The translations under genes were made by a program, and so were the position numbers. DNA of 64,000 nucleotides, from NCBI GenBank assembly GCA_028583605.1, contig CM053327.1:32978126-33042125 (forward strand), written 5' to 3'. This document shows, in pieces, positions 32,010 to 44,182 of this stretch. Under the pieces are notes generated by a model that saw only the letters and a list, made by a program, of their open reading frames with translations, was not told the DNA's origin and searched no databases. Each line of letters opens with the position of its first letter. Positions within the stretch are counted from its first letter, which is position 1. The stretch is from Dastarcus helophoroides. Its lineage: Eukaryota > Arthropoda > Insecta > Coleoptera > Bothrideridae.

Positions 32010-34228
32010 TTTTTTTAAGTTTAATCCACTCGCAAAGGGTGACTTCATTATGCTTTCAAAGCACTGCGAGTAGGATGCGGAAACAAGGATAGATGGCGAT
32101 GAACCGCCTTCTTAAACAAGGATAGGTTGTAATTTTTGGGGAAAATTCCTTTTGGTAACAAGTTCCATAACTTGGAAGTTTTATAGAAAAAAGAGTCTCC
32201 TTAGACAGAAGTCCTCACTGTGGCAAGCTGGACCGCACAGGAATTTGCTTTCTCTGGCTGTCTAGTACCCCTCAAAAATCTTGCCCTTGGGGGATCAATC
32301 CTTATTAGTTCCTGCGAGCATCCTTCATGATAGTACTTGTAGAAAAGAGACAAGTCACCAACCACACAAGCTCTAGTGTTTCGAGAGAATCGGTCAGACT
32401 CTCATCATCAATTAGGCGAATCGCTCTTCTTTGAATTGAATCCATGAAAGCTAAAGTGTGTTTTCGGGCTGAACTCCAAACATGAGAACAGTATTGGCTA
32501 GTGTTGCCCTAACTTGAGCTTTGTATAGTGTTAATAGCTGATGAGATGTGAAGCACTTTTTAGTTCTAAAAAGAAAGCCTAGCTTCTGAGAGGCGGATTT
32601 GGCAGTGGCGCGCACATTATCATCGCAAGAGAAGTTAGTGCTCGCATTCACTCCTAGGATAGATAGATTAAATCCCATCGGAACGATTTTACCGTCCATT
32701 AGTATGTTTGTTGCATTATCCCTTGATGTTTTCTTAGAGAAAACCGCGGCCTGAGGTTTTGAAGCGTTGAAGTCGACCAAATTGTTCTTACCCCATTCCA
32801 TAATAATCTCGAAATCCCGATTAATCGTCTGTATCTGCTGTTCTCTTAGTCGATCTGAAGCAGCGATAGATAATGATTTTTCGGAGAAAAAAGATGACAC
32901 AAGGTTACTATCATCTGCGTAGCTGTATGTAGGATTGGAAGTTGAAGCTAAGAGATCGTTTATCTGTAACAGAAATAGAGTAGGAGACAGAACAGACCCC
33001 TGAGGCACCCCTGCGCTAATCGCAAATGTTTGGGATGAGATGCCATCGAAGAGATCTGTCAGCGACAAAATTGAATATCAAATGACAGAGTCCAGGAGGA
33101 AGACCATAAGATGTTAATTTGGCGAGAAGAGATCGGTGCCAGACTCTGTCGAAAGCCTTTGAGATATCCAGTGCCACAATCCTAGCCTCACCATGTTTTT
33201 CCATAGCTGAGTTACATATATGAGTAACATATGCCAGTAGATCGCCAGTTGAGCGTTGTTGTCTAAAACCCTATTGCCTGTCGGAGATGATTCTATTTTC
33301 CTCCAGATATTTGAGAATCTCGATGTTGATAACCTTTTCCATCACTTTAGATGTAACGGGTAACAAAGATATAGAGCGATAGATGCTAGCCAGATTCCTT
33401 TTAGCCTTTTTAGGGACAGGCTGCACTCTAGCAGATTTCTAGATGTTAGGGAATTCACCTTGTTGTAAGAGAGTGTGAACAATTTGCTTAGGACAGGAGT
33501 CAACTCTGGGGCACACTTCTTAAGAACAATAGCGGGAATACCATCAAGGCCAGAAGATTTCGAGGTGTCGAGCTCAAGGAGAATGTTCCTGATTGTGCGT
33601 TGTCTGAAAACAACTTCAGGCATGGAAGTGCCAATCTTCCTAACCTTAGAAAGAATAAGGGGTTCTGCGTTTCGAGAATCAAGATTGGAATTTTCAGCAA
33701 ACATTAAAGCTAACATGTCAGCCTTTTCCTTGGAGGTAGTAGCAATATTGCTATTTTCATCGAGTAAAGGTGAAAAATTTGAAGGTGTAAAATTCTTTCC
33801 AATCGACTTTGCAAATCCCCAAAAGGACCTGGAACCGTTCGGACAGTTGATAAGCTTCTGGCGCAATTTTACGATCAAAATCACCTTTCGCCTCGTCAAT
33901 AACTTGTTTACAAGAATTTCGTGCATCTACAAATATGGTCCGAGCCTCGACTGAGGGATTATTTCGCCAACGACGATAAGCGCGATTTTTGCAGGAGACA
34001 GCCCGGGCACATTTTTTACTGAACCAAGATTTACTAGAAGCAGACTTCTTTTGAGAGTGGGGAATTGAGCATTCCATTCCAATCAGGATAGTTTCCGTGA
34101 TGGATTCGGCGACTAAGGAAGGGTTGTCTGAGTTAAAGCAGACTTCCTGCCATGGGAAAGATGCAAAAAAGTCTCTTAATTCTTCCCAGCTTTCAGAGTT
34201 AAAGTGCCAAACCCTACGGGACTTCTAT
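31997..34228 (-). pseudogene. Non-LTR retrotransposon reverse transcriptase, 5'-truncated (copy 2)
   Basis: The same element as 25775-27505 but longer at its 5' side and inverted. Reading from 34228 leftward: a frame containing WHFNSESWEEL and the basic segment before the reverse transcriptase; NILLELDTSKSSGLDGIP; then FDRVWH, GVPQGSVLSPTLF and YADDS; then the C-terminal region to 32451. Frames change several times and FRQQR is followed by a stop (around 33270), so it is dead. It shares with copy 1 the 3' tail (GAGTGGATTAAACTTA and an A run). The 5' edge abuts T-rich quasi-repeat. No endonuclease is seen. Confidence 0.85.
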
Positions 34229-34411
34229 TTTTTTGAAAAATTCTAGTTTTATTTTAATTTGACTAATAATTGACAATTTCGACTTTTTTTGAATTTTTTG
34301 AATGTTTTTCTTAAATATCTTTCAAAATTTTATTCTTTTGCAAATGGAATTATTTTGAAATATTTTTTTGAAAACTTCGACCTTCTTTCAAAATTTCCCC
34401 TTTTTTATTTT

Positions 34412-34649
34412 GGTGGAACGGACTGGCCCTTGGTTATCTTCAAAAATTGAAATACAAAACTTGTCCCCTAAAACCAAGAAAGAATAAAAAACACAACAAA
34501 GGTTGCTCTAACCCGTTTCGACAACCAAGCTATAGTCTTCAGAGAGATACTGAAGATAATAGCTTGGCTATTGAAACGCGTTAGAGCAACCTTTGTTGTG
34601 TTTTCTAATCTTTCTTGGTTTCAGGAGACAAATTTTATATTTCAATTTT
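34412..34649. mobile_element. Foldback element with hammerhead-like cores (copy 2)
   Basis: The left end is GGTGGAACGGACTGG; the arms invert around 34540-34549. The right arm stops at TATTTCAATTTT, the same place as copy 1, so this truncated form may itself be the mobile unit. No coding capacity. Confidence 0.75.
34550..34583 (+). ncRNA. Hammerhead-like motif with compensatory changes in stem II
   Basis: CTGAAGA (34550-34556), T, AATAGC (34558-34563), TTG, GCTATT (34567-34572), GAAA, CGCG, TT, then AGAGC. Compared with copy 1, two stem pairs have changed on both sides (G-C to A-T and C-G to T-A). The core and CGCGTT are unchanged. The minus-strand core in the left arm has a perfect 4-bp stem I (CTCT with AGAG) but a damaged stem II. 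Confidence 0.5.
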
Positions 34650-35435
34650 CCACTTTTCTCAAAATTTTGACTTCGAGAAAATTAAGACATTTTTGAAAAA
34701 TTTCTTATTTTCTCAAATTATTTACTTTCTCTTAAATTTTCTCCAAATTTCCACCTTTTTAAATATTTCAACTTTTTTAATATTTCGACTTATTTTGAGA
34801 ATGTCCATATTTTTCGAAATCGCAACATTTTTCTTTTCCTTTTCACAATTTTGCTTTTTTTCAAAATTTTGACTTAATTACTGAATTTCGATTTTTTTAA
34901 GATTTCGTCTTTTACTGGAAATTTCGACCTTTGTATTAATTTGTATTTTTTTTTGTTGAAAAATTCTAGTTTTAGTTGTAATTTTACCATTATTGACAAT
35001 TTAGACTTTTTTTTTTTGAAAATTTTGAATTTTTTAAATATTTTCCTTAAGGAAAGATATTTAAATATCTTTCAAAATTTTCTTCTTTTGTAAATTGGAT
35101 TGCTTCAAACTTTTCACTTTTTCCCAACATTTTGACTTTGGGCAAATGACGACATTTTTGAAAAATCTGACTGATTTTTATTGAAAATTTCGACTTTTTT
35201 TAATATTTCGAACACTATTTTCCAAAATCTCCATTTTTTCAAAATTGCAACATTTTTCGAAACTTGACTTTCATTTTGAAAATCTCAACTCTTTCACAAT
35301 TTTACCTTTTTTAAAATTTTGACTTATTTATTAAATTTCGATTTTTTCCTAAGACTTCGTCTTTTACTGGAAATTTTGACTTTCAATTTTTTGGAAAAAT
35401 TCTAGTTTTAGTTTTAATTTTATTATTATTTTTTT

Positions 35436-35503
35436 GGTGGAACGGACTGGTTCTTAATAATCATCAAAAATTGGCGACAAGATTAGTATTTCAATTTTTG
35501 AAG
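35436..35503. mobile_element. Short deleted derivative of the foldback family
   Basis: GGTGGAACGGACTGGTTCTT is followed directly by the far-end signature (GACAAGATTAGTATTTCAAT). The whole hammerhead-like centre is missing. Confidence 0.6.
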
Positions 35504-35559
35504 TTTACCATTATTTACAATTTCGACTATATTTGGAATATTTTGAATTTTTGAATACT

Positions 35560-37200
35560 TTCCTTAAATATCTTTCAAAATTTTCTTCTTTCGTAAATTG
35601 GATTATTTTGAAATATTTCTTTAAAAACTTAGATGTTCTTTCAAAATGTTCACCTTTTCTTAAAAGTTCGACCTTTGTTTAAAATTTTAACTATTTCTCA
35701 AAATTTTGTATTTTTTTGAAAGTTACAATTATTTTCTATTTCTACTTTTGTCAAAGTCTCTACTTTCATGTAAATCTGACCCTTATCTGAAAAATTTTAC
35801 ATTTTTTAAAAATTCCTAATTTTGAAAAGTTAAAAATATTCAAAATTTCGACTGCTTTGTCATGTAATTTTTTAAATTTCGACTTTTTTTGAAAATTTCG
35901 ACCTCTTATGATCAAACCTTCAACTTTTTCTCGATTTTCCTTCGACTTTCTTTAAAATGTCGACCTTTTTAAACTTCGACCTTTTTCAAAATTTCGACTT
36001 TTTTAAAGAATTTCTTATTTTTTCAAATTATTGACTTTCTCTTAAATTTTCTCCTTTTGTAAATTGGAATATTTTGAAATATTTCTTTAAAAACTTAGAT
36101 GTTCTTTCAAAATGTTCACCTTTTCTTAAAAGTTCGACCTTTGTTTAAAATTTTAACTCTTTCTCAAAATTTTGTATTTTTTTGAAAGTTACAATTATTT
36201 TCTATTTCTACTTTTGTCGAAGTCTCTACTTTCATGTAAATCTGACACTTACCCGAAAAATTTTACATTTTTTAAAAATTTAGACTCTTGAAAAGTTGAA
36301 AATTTTCAAAATTTCGACTGCTTTATAATGTGATCTTTTAAATTTCGACTTTTTTTTGAAAATTTCGACCTCTTATGATCCAAAACTTGGACTTTTTCTC
36401 GATTTTCCTTTGACTTTCTTTAAAATGTCGATTTTTTAAACTTCGACTCTAGTCTTCGAGACCTACTTTTCTCTACTTTTATGTAAATCTGACCCTTATC
36501 TGAAAAATTTTACATTTTTTAAAAATTACGATCCTTGAAAAGTTGAAAATTTTCACAATTTCGACTGTTTTGTAATGCAATTTTTTTAAATTTCCACTTT
36601 TTTTGCAAATTTTGACCTCTTATGATCAAAACTTCGACTTTTTCTTAATTTTCCTTTCACTTTCTTTAAAATGTTGACTTTTTTAAACTTCGACCTTTCT
36701 TCAAAGTTTCGACTTATTTTAAAAATTTCTTATTTTTTCAAATTATTGACTTTCTAAAAAATTTTCTTCTTTTGTAAATGGGATTATTTTGAAATATTTC
36801 GTTAAAAACTTAGATGTTCTATCAAAATTTTCAGTTTTTCTTGAAAGTTCAACCTTTGTCCAAAATGACTATTTCTCAAAATTCTGTATTTTTTAAAAGT
36901 TTTGATTTTTTTCTATTTCTACTTTTGTCGAAGTTTCTACTTTTATGTAAATCTGACCCTTATCAGAAAAATTTAACATTTTTTAAAAATTATGACCCTT
37001 GAAAAGTTGAAAATTTTCAAAATGTCGACTGTTTTGCAATGCATTTTTTTTAATTTCCACTTTTCCACTCTTATGATCAAAACTTTCACATTTTCCGATT
37101 TTCCTTTGGCTTTCTTTAAAATGTCGACTTTTTAAACTTCGACCTATTTTCAAAATTGCAACTTTTTACAAAATTTCGACCTACTTTCAAAATATTCACT
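35560..37200 (-). repeat. ~466-bp tandem array within the T-rich block
   Basis: The marker TAAAAACTTAGATGTTCT lies at about 35625, 36091 and 36806. The following segments (TTTTGTATTTTTTTGAAAG, TTTCTACTTTTGTCGAAGT, CATGTAAATCTGAC) repeat in order. The first interval is 466 bp; the second is 715 bp, because a partial unit sits at about 36460-36700. Confidence 0.8.
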
Positions 37201-37320
37201 TCTCTAATTTTTGAACTTTTGTAAATTCGACTTTTAGAAAAATCCGCTTTTTTCCGAATATTTCGATTTTTTGTAGGAATTTGATGTTTTAACTTGCGAA
37301 TTTAGAGCTGACATTTTAAA

Positions 37321-38692
37321 AAAGATTTTTCTTTAAGTTTGGACTGAAAAGTTTCAAAATAAAAGTCGAAATTTAGAAGAATTTTGAAGTTTAAATTCTA
37401 AGCAAGGAATTTTGAGAAGAGCAGAAATTTCGAGTAAAAATTTAAAGTTATATAAAAAGTTTTCTTCCAGAACTACAAAGGGTGGGCCCCGGGACATTTA
37501 CCTCCTTTGCCCCCCTCTCTCAGCGGGCTTGAATTAGAAACTTTTGGATTAAAATTTTGCGAGAAATATTTATAGATTACAGTCAAAATTAGGCGGCAGT
37601 CTGAAGTTCGAACTTTATTTCTCAATAATAATAATAAATATACAAGGGGCGCTTAGTTGTAGAATACATCTGGCCAATTAACTCCATTATTTGGTGTCAC
37701 TGAGATTTAATTGTTTAACAATCTAATTACCTAAATTAAAACGTGAAGTAAAAATTACAGAAACATGATTTTCATTAATTCTGGAATATTTATAGTTGAG
37801 AAGATCTTTGCAACATCCATTAATTTTATGCGTAATTTATTCTGCATAACAGTTTTTTGTCGATTTAGAATGTATTGCAAAAAATTGTACTTTTTAAAAA
37901 TATGAACTTCCCTAATCATTAGGTGAAACTACCACTGTAATAACCAAAAATGAATTAATTTTTATTAATTTAGATTCCTATTTCGAAATAAGTTAGAATA
38001 TAACTACTACCACATATTCCGCCTTAAAATCTATTTTGCATTAATTATAAAGATCATTAAAACTTGCTCGATGCATTTTAATGTCGCGTTAATTCACAAT
38101 CAGTGTTAACTTAGCATTTAAGTAAACAGATTATACAAATTATTTCATAATTATATTTTGCTTGTTAATCATAAAGTTTAAAATACACCAAAGTAGATCG
38201 AATAATATACAGGTTGCTCGCAAATTTCCACCACAATGCTTTACTTCAGATTCAAGGTAATAAATACGATTTATAAAGAAAAAATACTTTTCGAATTAAT
38301 AACTATGTAACCTATTTGCTTATGGATCTATTGTATTGAAATTTTAAATAATTAAATTAGTAAAGCATAATTGTTGCTCGGCGTAGTGATAGATGTGAAA
38401 ACCATACTAATGTTCATTTTAATTGAAAAATTATGATATTTGATACTGCAATAATTAATTTGAAAATTTAAGTTTTCACTTCTACCGGCAGTCCTCATGA
38501 CTGCCTAATTTTTTTCCACCAATTCGAAAGCTTGGGAGCATACACATTTGAAAAGAGCCCCCTTATACGACCTTTTACTTTTCGTTGAGCCATCCTAACA
38601 CTAATATCACTAACTTTTAACGTCTACTTCCACAATATTTCAAGAGAACATTGGGAAATAACGATGTGGTAATAGCAATCAACGATTTGAGA
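37321..38692. other. Intergenic, with a dispersed repeat at 38215-38345
   Basis: 38215-38345 matches 20985-21200 (CAAATTT, AATAAATACGATTTA, TACTTTTCGAATTA), a dispersed repeat. Elsewhere no gene or RNA is visible. Confidence 0.45.
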
Positions 38693-38967
38693 ATTGAAAT
38701 ACAGAACTTGTCCCCTGAAACTAAGAAAGATTAAAAAACACAACGAAGGTTGTTCTAACGCGTTTCGACAGCCAAGCTGTCATCTTCAGAAAGATACTGC
38801 TTCAAAAATTGAAATACAGAACTTCTCCCCTGAAACCAAAAAAGATAAAAAACTGTATTTCAATTTTTGAACTCAATCTTTGTTGTATTTTTTAATCTTT
38901 TTTGGTTTCAGGGGACAAGTTCTGTATTTCAGTTTTTGAAGATAACCAAGGACCAGTCCGTTCCACC
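38693..38967. mobile_element. Foldback element with hammerhead-like core (copy 3)
   Basis: This copy keeps the complete right terminus, ending GGACCAGTCCGTTCCACC, the exact complement of the left end seen at 563 and 34412. Its left terminus is missing. The centre is rearranged: after the core at 38757-38789 a further piece of arm (CAAAAATTGAAATACAGAAC) is inserted. The minus-strand core reads CTGAAGA (38783-38789), T, GACAGC, TTG, GCTGTC, GAAA (38763-38766), CGCG, TT, and has up to 3 bp of stem I. Confidence 0.75.
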
Positions 38968-39289
38968 AACAAAAAATTTTTGAGAATATTTTTAAATCCA
39001 TAAAAGTTTAAGTCTTTCGCTTATGAAAGTCGATCCTGAAAGCACAATTAAAGCTTAATTATTTTGTATTTTAATGTGCTTTTGTTTACGGTACTGGTGC
39101 AATATAACTTTTAAAACCATTAATGTTACCCGAGTTAGAAAAATAATAATGGCAACAAATAGGATATGTAAAAGTTTAACAATGTTTGCAATCAGTGCCG
39201 GATTAACCAGCAAACGCGACTGAAACACTGACTTTTTCCACGCAACTAATTTCTTTCCCGAGTTAAATAAATCATTTATTTGTTGTTAA
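38968..39289. other. Unassigned sequence
   Basis: No gene or repeat is seen between the foldback element and the next T-rich block. Confidence 0.4.
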
Positions 39290-42200
39290 ATTAAAATTTC
39301 GATTTTTTTAAAATCCTTGCCAATTTAAATTTCGATTCTATCCAATGATTTAATTTGTTTTTAATTTGAACTTTATCAAAATTTCTTTAACTTGAACATT
39401 TTGACGATTGTGACAATTTCGGTTTTTTTCCAAATTTAAATTTTTCGAAATTTTCTACCTTAAAATATTGACTTTGAAAAATTCGATCTCCTGCAGAATT
39501 TTAACTTTTTTTTAATTTTCAATTTTTTTTGAAAATGTATTTTATGAATAGTTTCAATTATCTCGGGATTCAAAATTTCGATTCATTCATAAAAATGTCC
39601 AATTTCTTCAAAATTTAGACTTTTTTATAAAATTTTCGACTTCCTTGAATTATAGTTTTTTTTTCTGTTAATTTTGGCTTCTCTCTAGAATATTTCAGTT
39701 TTTTAAATCTGACGGAAAAGTTCGTTTTTTTTAAATTTCAGCTCTTTTGAAAATTTTTTTGCGTTTGGTGGTGTCGAGTTTTTTGGAGCTTGAGTGTTTC
39801 AAAATAGCGCATTTTTTTTAAATTTCGACTTATTTCTAAAATTTCGACCTTTATGAAAATTCTGATTTTTTTCTGTTAATTTTGGATATTCTCTCAAAAA
39901 TTTTAGATTTTTTTTATAAATTTGAAGAAAAATTTCGTTTTTTAAAATTTCTGCCCTTTTGAAAATTTCAACTGTGCTTGGTGGTGTCAAGTTTTTCGAA
40001 ACTTGAGTGTTTTCAAAATAACACATTTTTTCAAAATTTCGACTTTTATAAAAATTTTGATTTTTTTCTGTTAATGTTGGCTTTTCTCTCGAAAATTTCG
40101 TGATGAAAAATTTTGAGTTGTTTTCAAATTTTAGCTTTTTTGAAAATTTCAACTGTGCTTGCTGGTGTCAAGTTTTTCGAAACTTGAGTGTTTTCAAAAT
40201 AACACATTTTTTCAAAATTTCGACTTTTATGAAAATTTTGATTTTTTTCTGTTAATGTTGGCTTTTCTCTCGAAAATTTCGTGATGAAAAATTTTGAGTT
40301 ATTTTCAAATTTCAGCATTTTTTAAAATTTCAAATGTGTTCGGTGGAGCTTTTTTGAAATATAAGTGTTTTCAAAATAGCAATTTTATTTAAAAATATAA
40401 ACTTTCTTTTTCAAAATTTCGGCTTCTTTTACTAGTTTGAAATTTTCTAAGACTTTTGGCTTTTTTTTTCAAAACTTCGACTTTTTTCAAAAATTATTTG
40501 AAATTTTCGCCTCTTTAAAGTTTAGACTTTTCCAAAAATTTGTACCTTTTTGAAAATGGCGATGTTTTTTTGAAAATTTTACTTAACAGTTTAGATTTTT
40601 TATTCAAAATTTCAGTTCTTGAAAATATTGATTTTTTGAAATTTTTTTTTTTACCGTTTTTGGAAATGTTGAGTTTTTTAAGCTGAATTTTTTCCAAAAA
40701 TTCGACTTCTCTTGAAATAAACCTTTTCAGAATTTTTATTTTTTTACCAAAATTTTACTTCTTTTGGAATTTAAACCTTTTTGAAAATTTTGGTTTTCTT
40801 TCAAAATATCGATTCGCGAATTTTTGAAAATTTCGACTATATTTCAAGATTTTGAGTTTTTCCAAAAATGTTGTCAATTTTATCAAATTTCCTTTGAAAA
40901 TGTCGACTTTTTAAATTGTCTAGTTTTTGAACAGCTTGAATTTTAAAATTTAAAATTTCGACATTTATTAAAAATTTCAACATTTTTTAAAATTTTCAGT
41001 TCAAATTTTGGACTTTTAAATACGATTTTTTCAAAACATTGCAATTCTTTTTAAAAATTTTTTGAAAGTTTCGATTTTTAAAAACATCAGCTCTCTCTAG
41101 TGTTTGCTTTCTTTTTAGTTCGACTTTTTTTTCAAAATTTTGACTTTCTGAAAATGACGACTTTTTTGAAAAGGTGCTTTCGATTTTTATTGAAAATTCT
41201 AAAACGTTTTTCGACTCTTTTAAATATTTCGTCTTTTTATTTTGAAAACTTCGAATTTCAAATATTTCCATTTTTTTTAATTTCCGCTTTCTTCAAATGT
41301 TAGCGTATTTTATCAGTCGGAAGACTTTCAGTTTTGTCTTTTGAATTTCGATTTATTTTCTGAATTCTGAATTTTCCGAAAATGTTCCGATTTTTTCTCA
41401 ACATTGTGATTTTTTTTCTATAAATTTGATCATGTTGAAAGACTGACTTTTATTTCTACGGTTTTTATGAAAATTTTCACTTTTGTTCAACTTTTGACTA
41501 TTTTTCGAAGTTTGATCTTTTTGAAAATTGCGAGATTTTTTTTAAATTTCAATTTTTCTCGAAGTTTCGATTTTTTTGTGGCCAATTGGGCTTTTATTTG
41601 AAAAATTCGATATTTTTAAATGTTGACCTTTTGAAAAATTGAATTTTTCGCAAAATTTCGACATTTTATAAAATATTTGAACTTTTTCAGAATTTTCACT
41701 TTTTTGAAAATTTCGATCTTTTATTTTCAAAATTTCGACTCGAAGTTTTTTTCTTAAAATTTTGATTTTTTATAAAAATTTTAGACTTTTTTTTATAAAT
41801 ATGGTTACGTTAAAATGTTGTATTTTTTGAAAACCTCTACCTTTTTTTTTAAATATTTGCTTTTAAATTTTCACCTTTTTTCGGCCTTTATTCAAAAATG
41901 TTATTTTCGAAATTTCGACTTTTATGTGGTCAATTGAACTCAAAATTTGGACTTTTTTCGAAGCTATGGCTTTTTTCGGAAATCGAACTTTTTCGAAATT
42001 TGAACTTATTTCGTAATTTGAACTTTTTTCGATTTTTTTTTCAACAGTTCACCTTCTTGGGATAACTTCGATATTTTTTTCAACATTTTTTTGAAGGTGT
42101 TGACCATTTGCTCGGAACTTCGAATTTTTGTAACTTTGATTTTTTGAAGAATTCGCCTGTTTCGGAAAGTCTTCAAATTTTTTGAAGAATATGATTTTCC
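39290..42200 (-). repeat. T-rich quasi-repeat block
   Basis: TTTTGAAAATTTCGAC repeats throughout, with a tandem array at 39640-40350. The minus-strand frames here (60-117 codons, K/N/F-rich) repeat themselves because the DNA does. The bias changes to A-rich near 42290. Confidence 0.7.
39640..40350 (-). repeat. Tandem array, four units of ~181-208 bp
   Basis: CTGTTAATTTTGG (or CTGTTAATGTTGG) recurs at about 39665, 39873, 40068 and 40249. Each is followed by TTCTCTC and then by GTGTCAAGTTTTTCGAAACT in the better-preserved units. The last two units are nearly identical and must be a recent duplication. Confidence 0.85.
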
Positions 42201-42517
42201 AAATCGCGAATTTTAAAATTTTAAACGAATTTGTATCAGAGATTGAACTAGATTTCAGTTTTATAGTTGCCGTTTTGAAAATAAGTTATTTTTTTAAGTT
42301 TAAATTGAAAAGTTGCAAAAAAAGTCGAAATTTAGAAGAATTATCGCAAAATGTGGATTTGGAAAAAAGAGCACAAAAGAAACACGGGCTTCAATTTAGA
42401 AATTACGATGTTTAAATCGAAATGTGGGGAAACATTTTATAGTTTCTCCCTGAAATGTCGACATGTACAAATTTTGCCTTTAAATTAAAAATTTCGATAA
42501 ATAATTTTGTAGAAATT

Positions 42518-42990
42518 CAACAGTTTTTTTTGAGACCCTGCATTACGACTTTAGTTCGGAAATTTTAACTTTAGATATGAAATTTTAGCTATAAATTAAA
42601 AAAATGATCCATAAAAAGACAAAATCTGTACTGATCACCTGCAAAAATTTGAATAAATTTATGTAGAGACTGTAGAAATTTAACAGTTTTTTTTGAGCCC
42701 TGCATTACGACTTTAGTTCAGAAATTTTAACTTTAGATATGAAATTTTAGCTATAAATTAAAAAAATAATCCATAAAAAGACAAAATCTGTACTGATCAC
42801 CTGCAAAAAATTTGAATAAATTTATGTAGAGACAGAAATTCAACAGTTTTTTTTGAGCCCTGCATTACGACTTTAGTTCAGAAATTTTAACTTTAGATAT
42901 GAAATTTTAGCTATAAATTAGAAAAATAATCCATAAAAAAAAATTTGTACTAATCACCTGCAAAAATTTGAATAAATATATGTAGAGACA
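42518..42990. repeat. Three tandem units of ~160 bp
   Basis: CAGTTTTTTTTGAG(AC)CCTGCATTACG recurs with TGAG at 42531, 42694 and 42854. The following AACTTTAGATATGAAATTTT and CTGATCACCTGCAAAAA are shared (CTAATCACCTG in the third). Units are very similar. Confidence 0.9.
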
Positions 42991-43109
42991 CTTTGATCAA
43001 CAATATCAGCTCTTAACGCTTATAGGCAACTTTAAATACAATCTTATGTATGATTCATTACATAAAAATCGCCTGTCCGTTAATGCCCATATTTACTATC
43101 TTAGAAAGG

Positions 43110-43345
43110 TCTAGAAGCATGAAATTTCATAGAGGTGTTCCCCGTAATACGTGGGTGAGCACTAAGAGAGGATTTTTTAAAAATTCAATCTTAGAGACCA
43201 AATTTTGAAAAATCCTCGCTTAGAGCTCATCTACGTATTAGGGAGGAGGAACACCTCTATGAAATTCCATGCTTCTAGATCAATCCGTTTAGGCTGTGCA
43301 TTGAATGTCAGTCAGTGCTTAGAGATTCATTAAATAGACTAGCGG
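43110..43345. mobile_element. Palindromic repeat with ~80-bp arms
   Basis: TCTAGAAGCATGAAATTTCA at 43110 is answered by its complement ending at 43279, with one mismatch in the outer 32 bases. Inside, CGTAATACGTGGGTGAGC pairs approximately with GAGCTCATCTACGTATTA. The right flank (CCGTTTAGGCTGTGC to ATTCATTAAATAGAC) is shared with a decayed copy at 43850-44020. Confidence 0.75.
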
Positions 43346-43800
43346 TGTAACTCTATTTGATGGTTAATGGTTCAATCATCAAAGGTTAAAGAGTTAATTT
43401 TTGGGTAATTTGCTCTGCGCATACCCCCCTTTTCACCTCGTGTGTCTTAAATCTTTTTCTTCCCCGGTCGACATTTCTATTTTGATACATCAAAACCCTT
43501 GTATCTGTCAAATTGTGGTTAAAATGACGTCATTTATTATCAACGTTGTTCGTTCTGCAGTAAAATAAAGACTCTGTTTTCCAGTTTTACCGCCGAATGG
43601 TCACACACATGAGAAATGCGATAAGCAAAATAAATACTGCCACATCGTGGCGATAATATGTCATACAGTCAAAGTGATGAGTTAACGCCATATACTGTTA
43701 GCATATGGTTAACACATACAGGTAACTTTAAATTTAGTGGTGTGTATTATTGATTGCTTAGCTTTATTTAGGGTTCCAATAATTGATATACAAATTTAAG

Positions 43801-44020
43801 ATTTGTGTTTCAGTTTTTGAAGATAACCAAGGACCAGTCCGTTCCACCAAAATTAGGGCTTCAATGTGCATTTTTAGGCCCTTAGAAGTTGGATTTTGAA
43901 AAATTCTTTCTTAGTGCTCATCTACGTTCTACCTTCGTGTGCAAAATGTCATTCTTGTAGAGCCACCCGTTTAGACTGTGCGTTGTCTATCAGTCAGTGT
44001 TAGAGTTTTATTAAATAGAT
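43801..44020. mobile_element. Foldback-family end followed by decayed copy of the 43110 repeat
   Basis: 43801-43848 is the outer end of the hammerhead-bearing foldback family (TTTGAAGATAACCAAGGACC, then CCGTTCCACC). It is followed by a diverged second copy of the 43200-43345 sequence (TTGAAAAATTC, GCTCATCTACGTTC, CCGTTTAGACTGTGCG, TTATTAAATAGA). Confidence 0.65.
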
Positions 44021-44182
44021 TTGCTACAGGCCCCGCGCGGTGGCTTAATCCGGCGCTGTTTGCAATTAAGTATATGTATGTGTTATTGCTGCATAACAGT
44101 AATAGCGCAGTCGGATTTTGCTTGAATTACTTCATTGGCATAATCACCTTATCATAAATAAAAAGCCTGAAGTGCTGAAAAT

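Larger units (their letters stand above)
34229..37320 (-). repeat. T-rich quasi-repeat block
   Basis: Continuous TTTTCGACTTTTT-type repeats on plus, interrupted by foldback copies at 34412 and 35436. It contains the ~466-bp tandem array listed separately. The bias reverses to A-rich at about 37310. Confidence 0.7.

Noticed and set aside
39799..41271. Lysine-rich minus frames, two nearly identical
   Set aside because: They duplicate because the underlying DNA is a tandem array. No independent protein evidence.
44027..44056. Possible tRNA or SINE promoter (GGTGGCTTAATCCGG resembles an A box)
   Set aside because: No B box or cloverleaf partner at the right distance.
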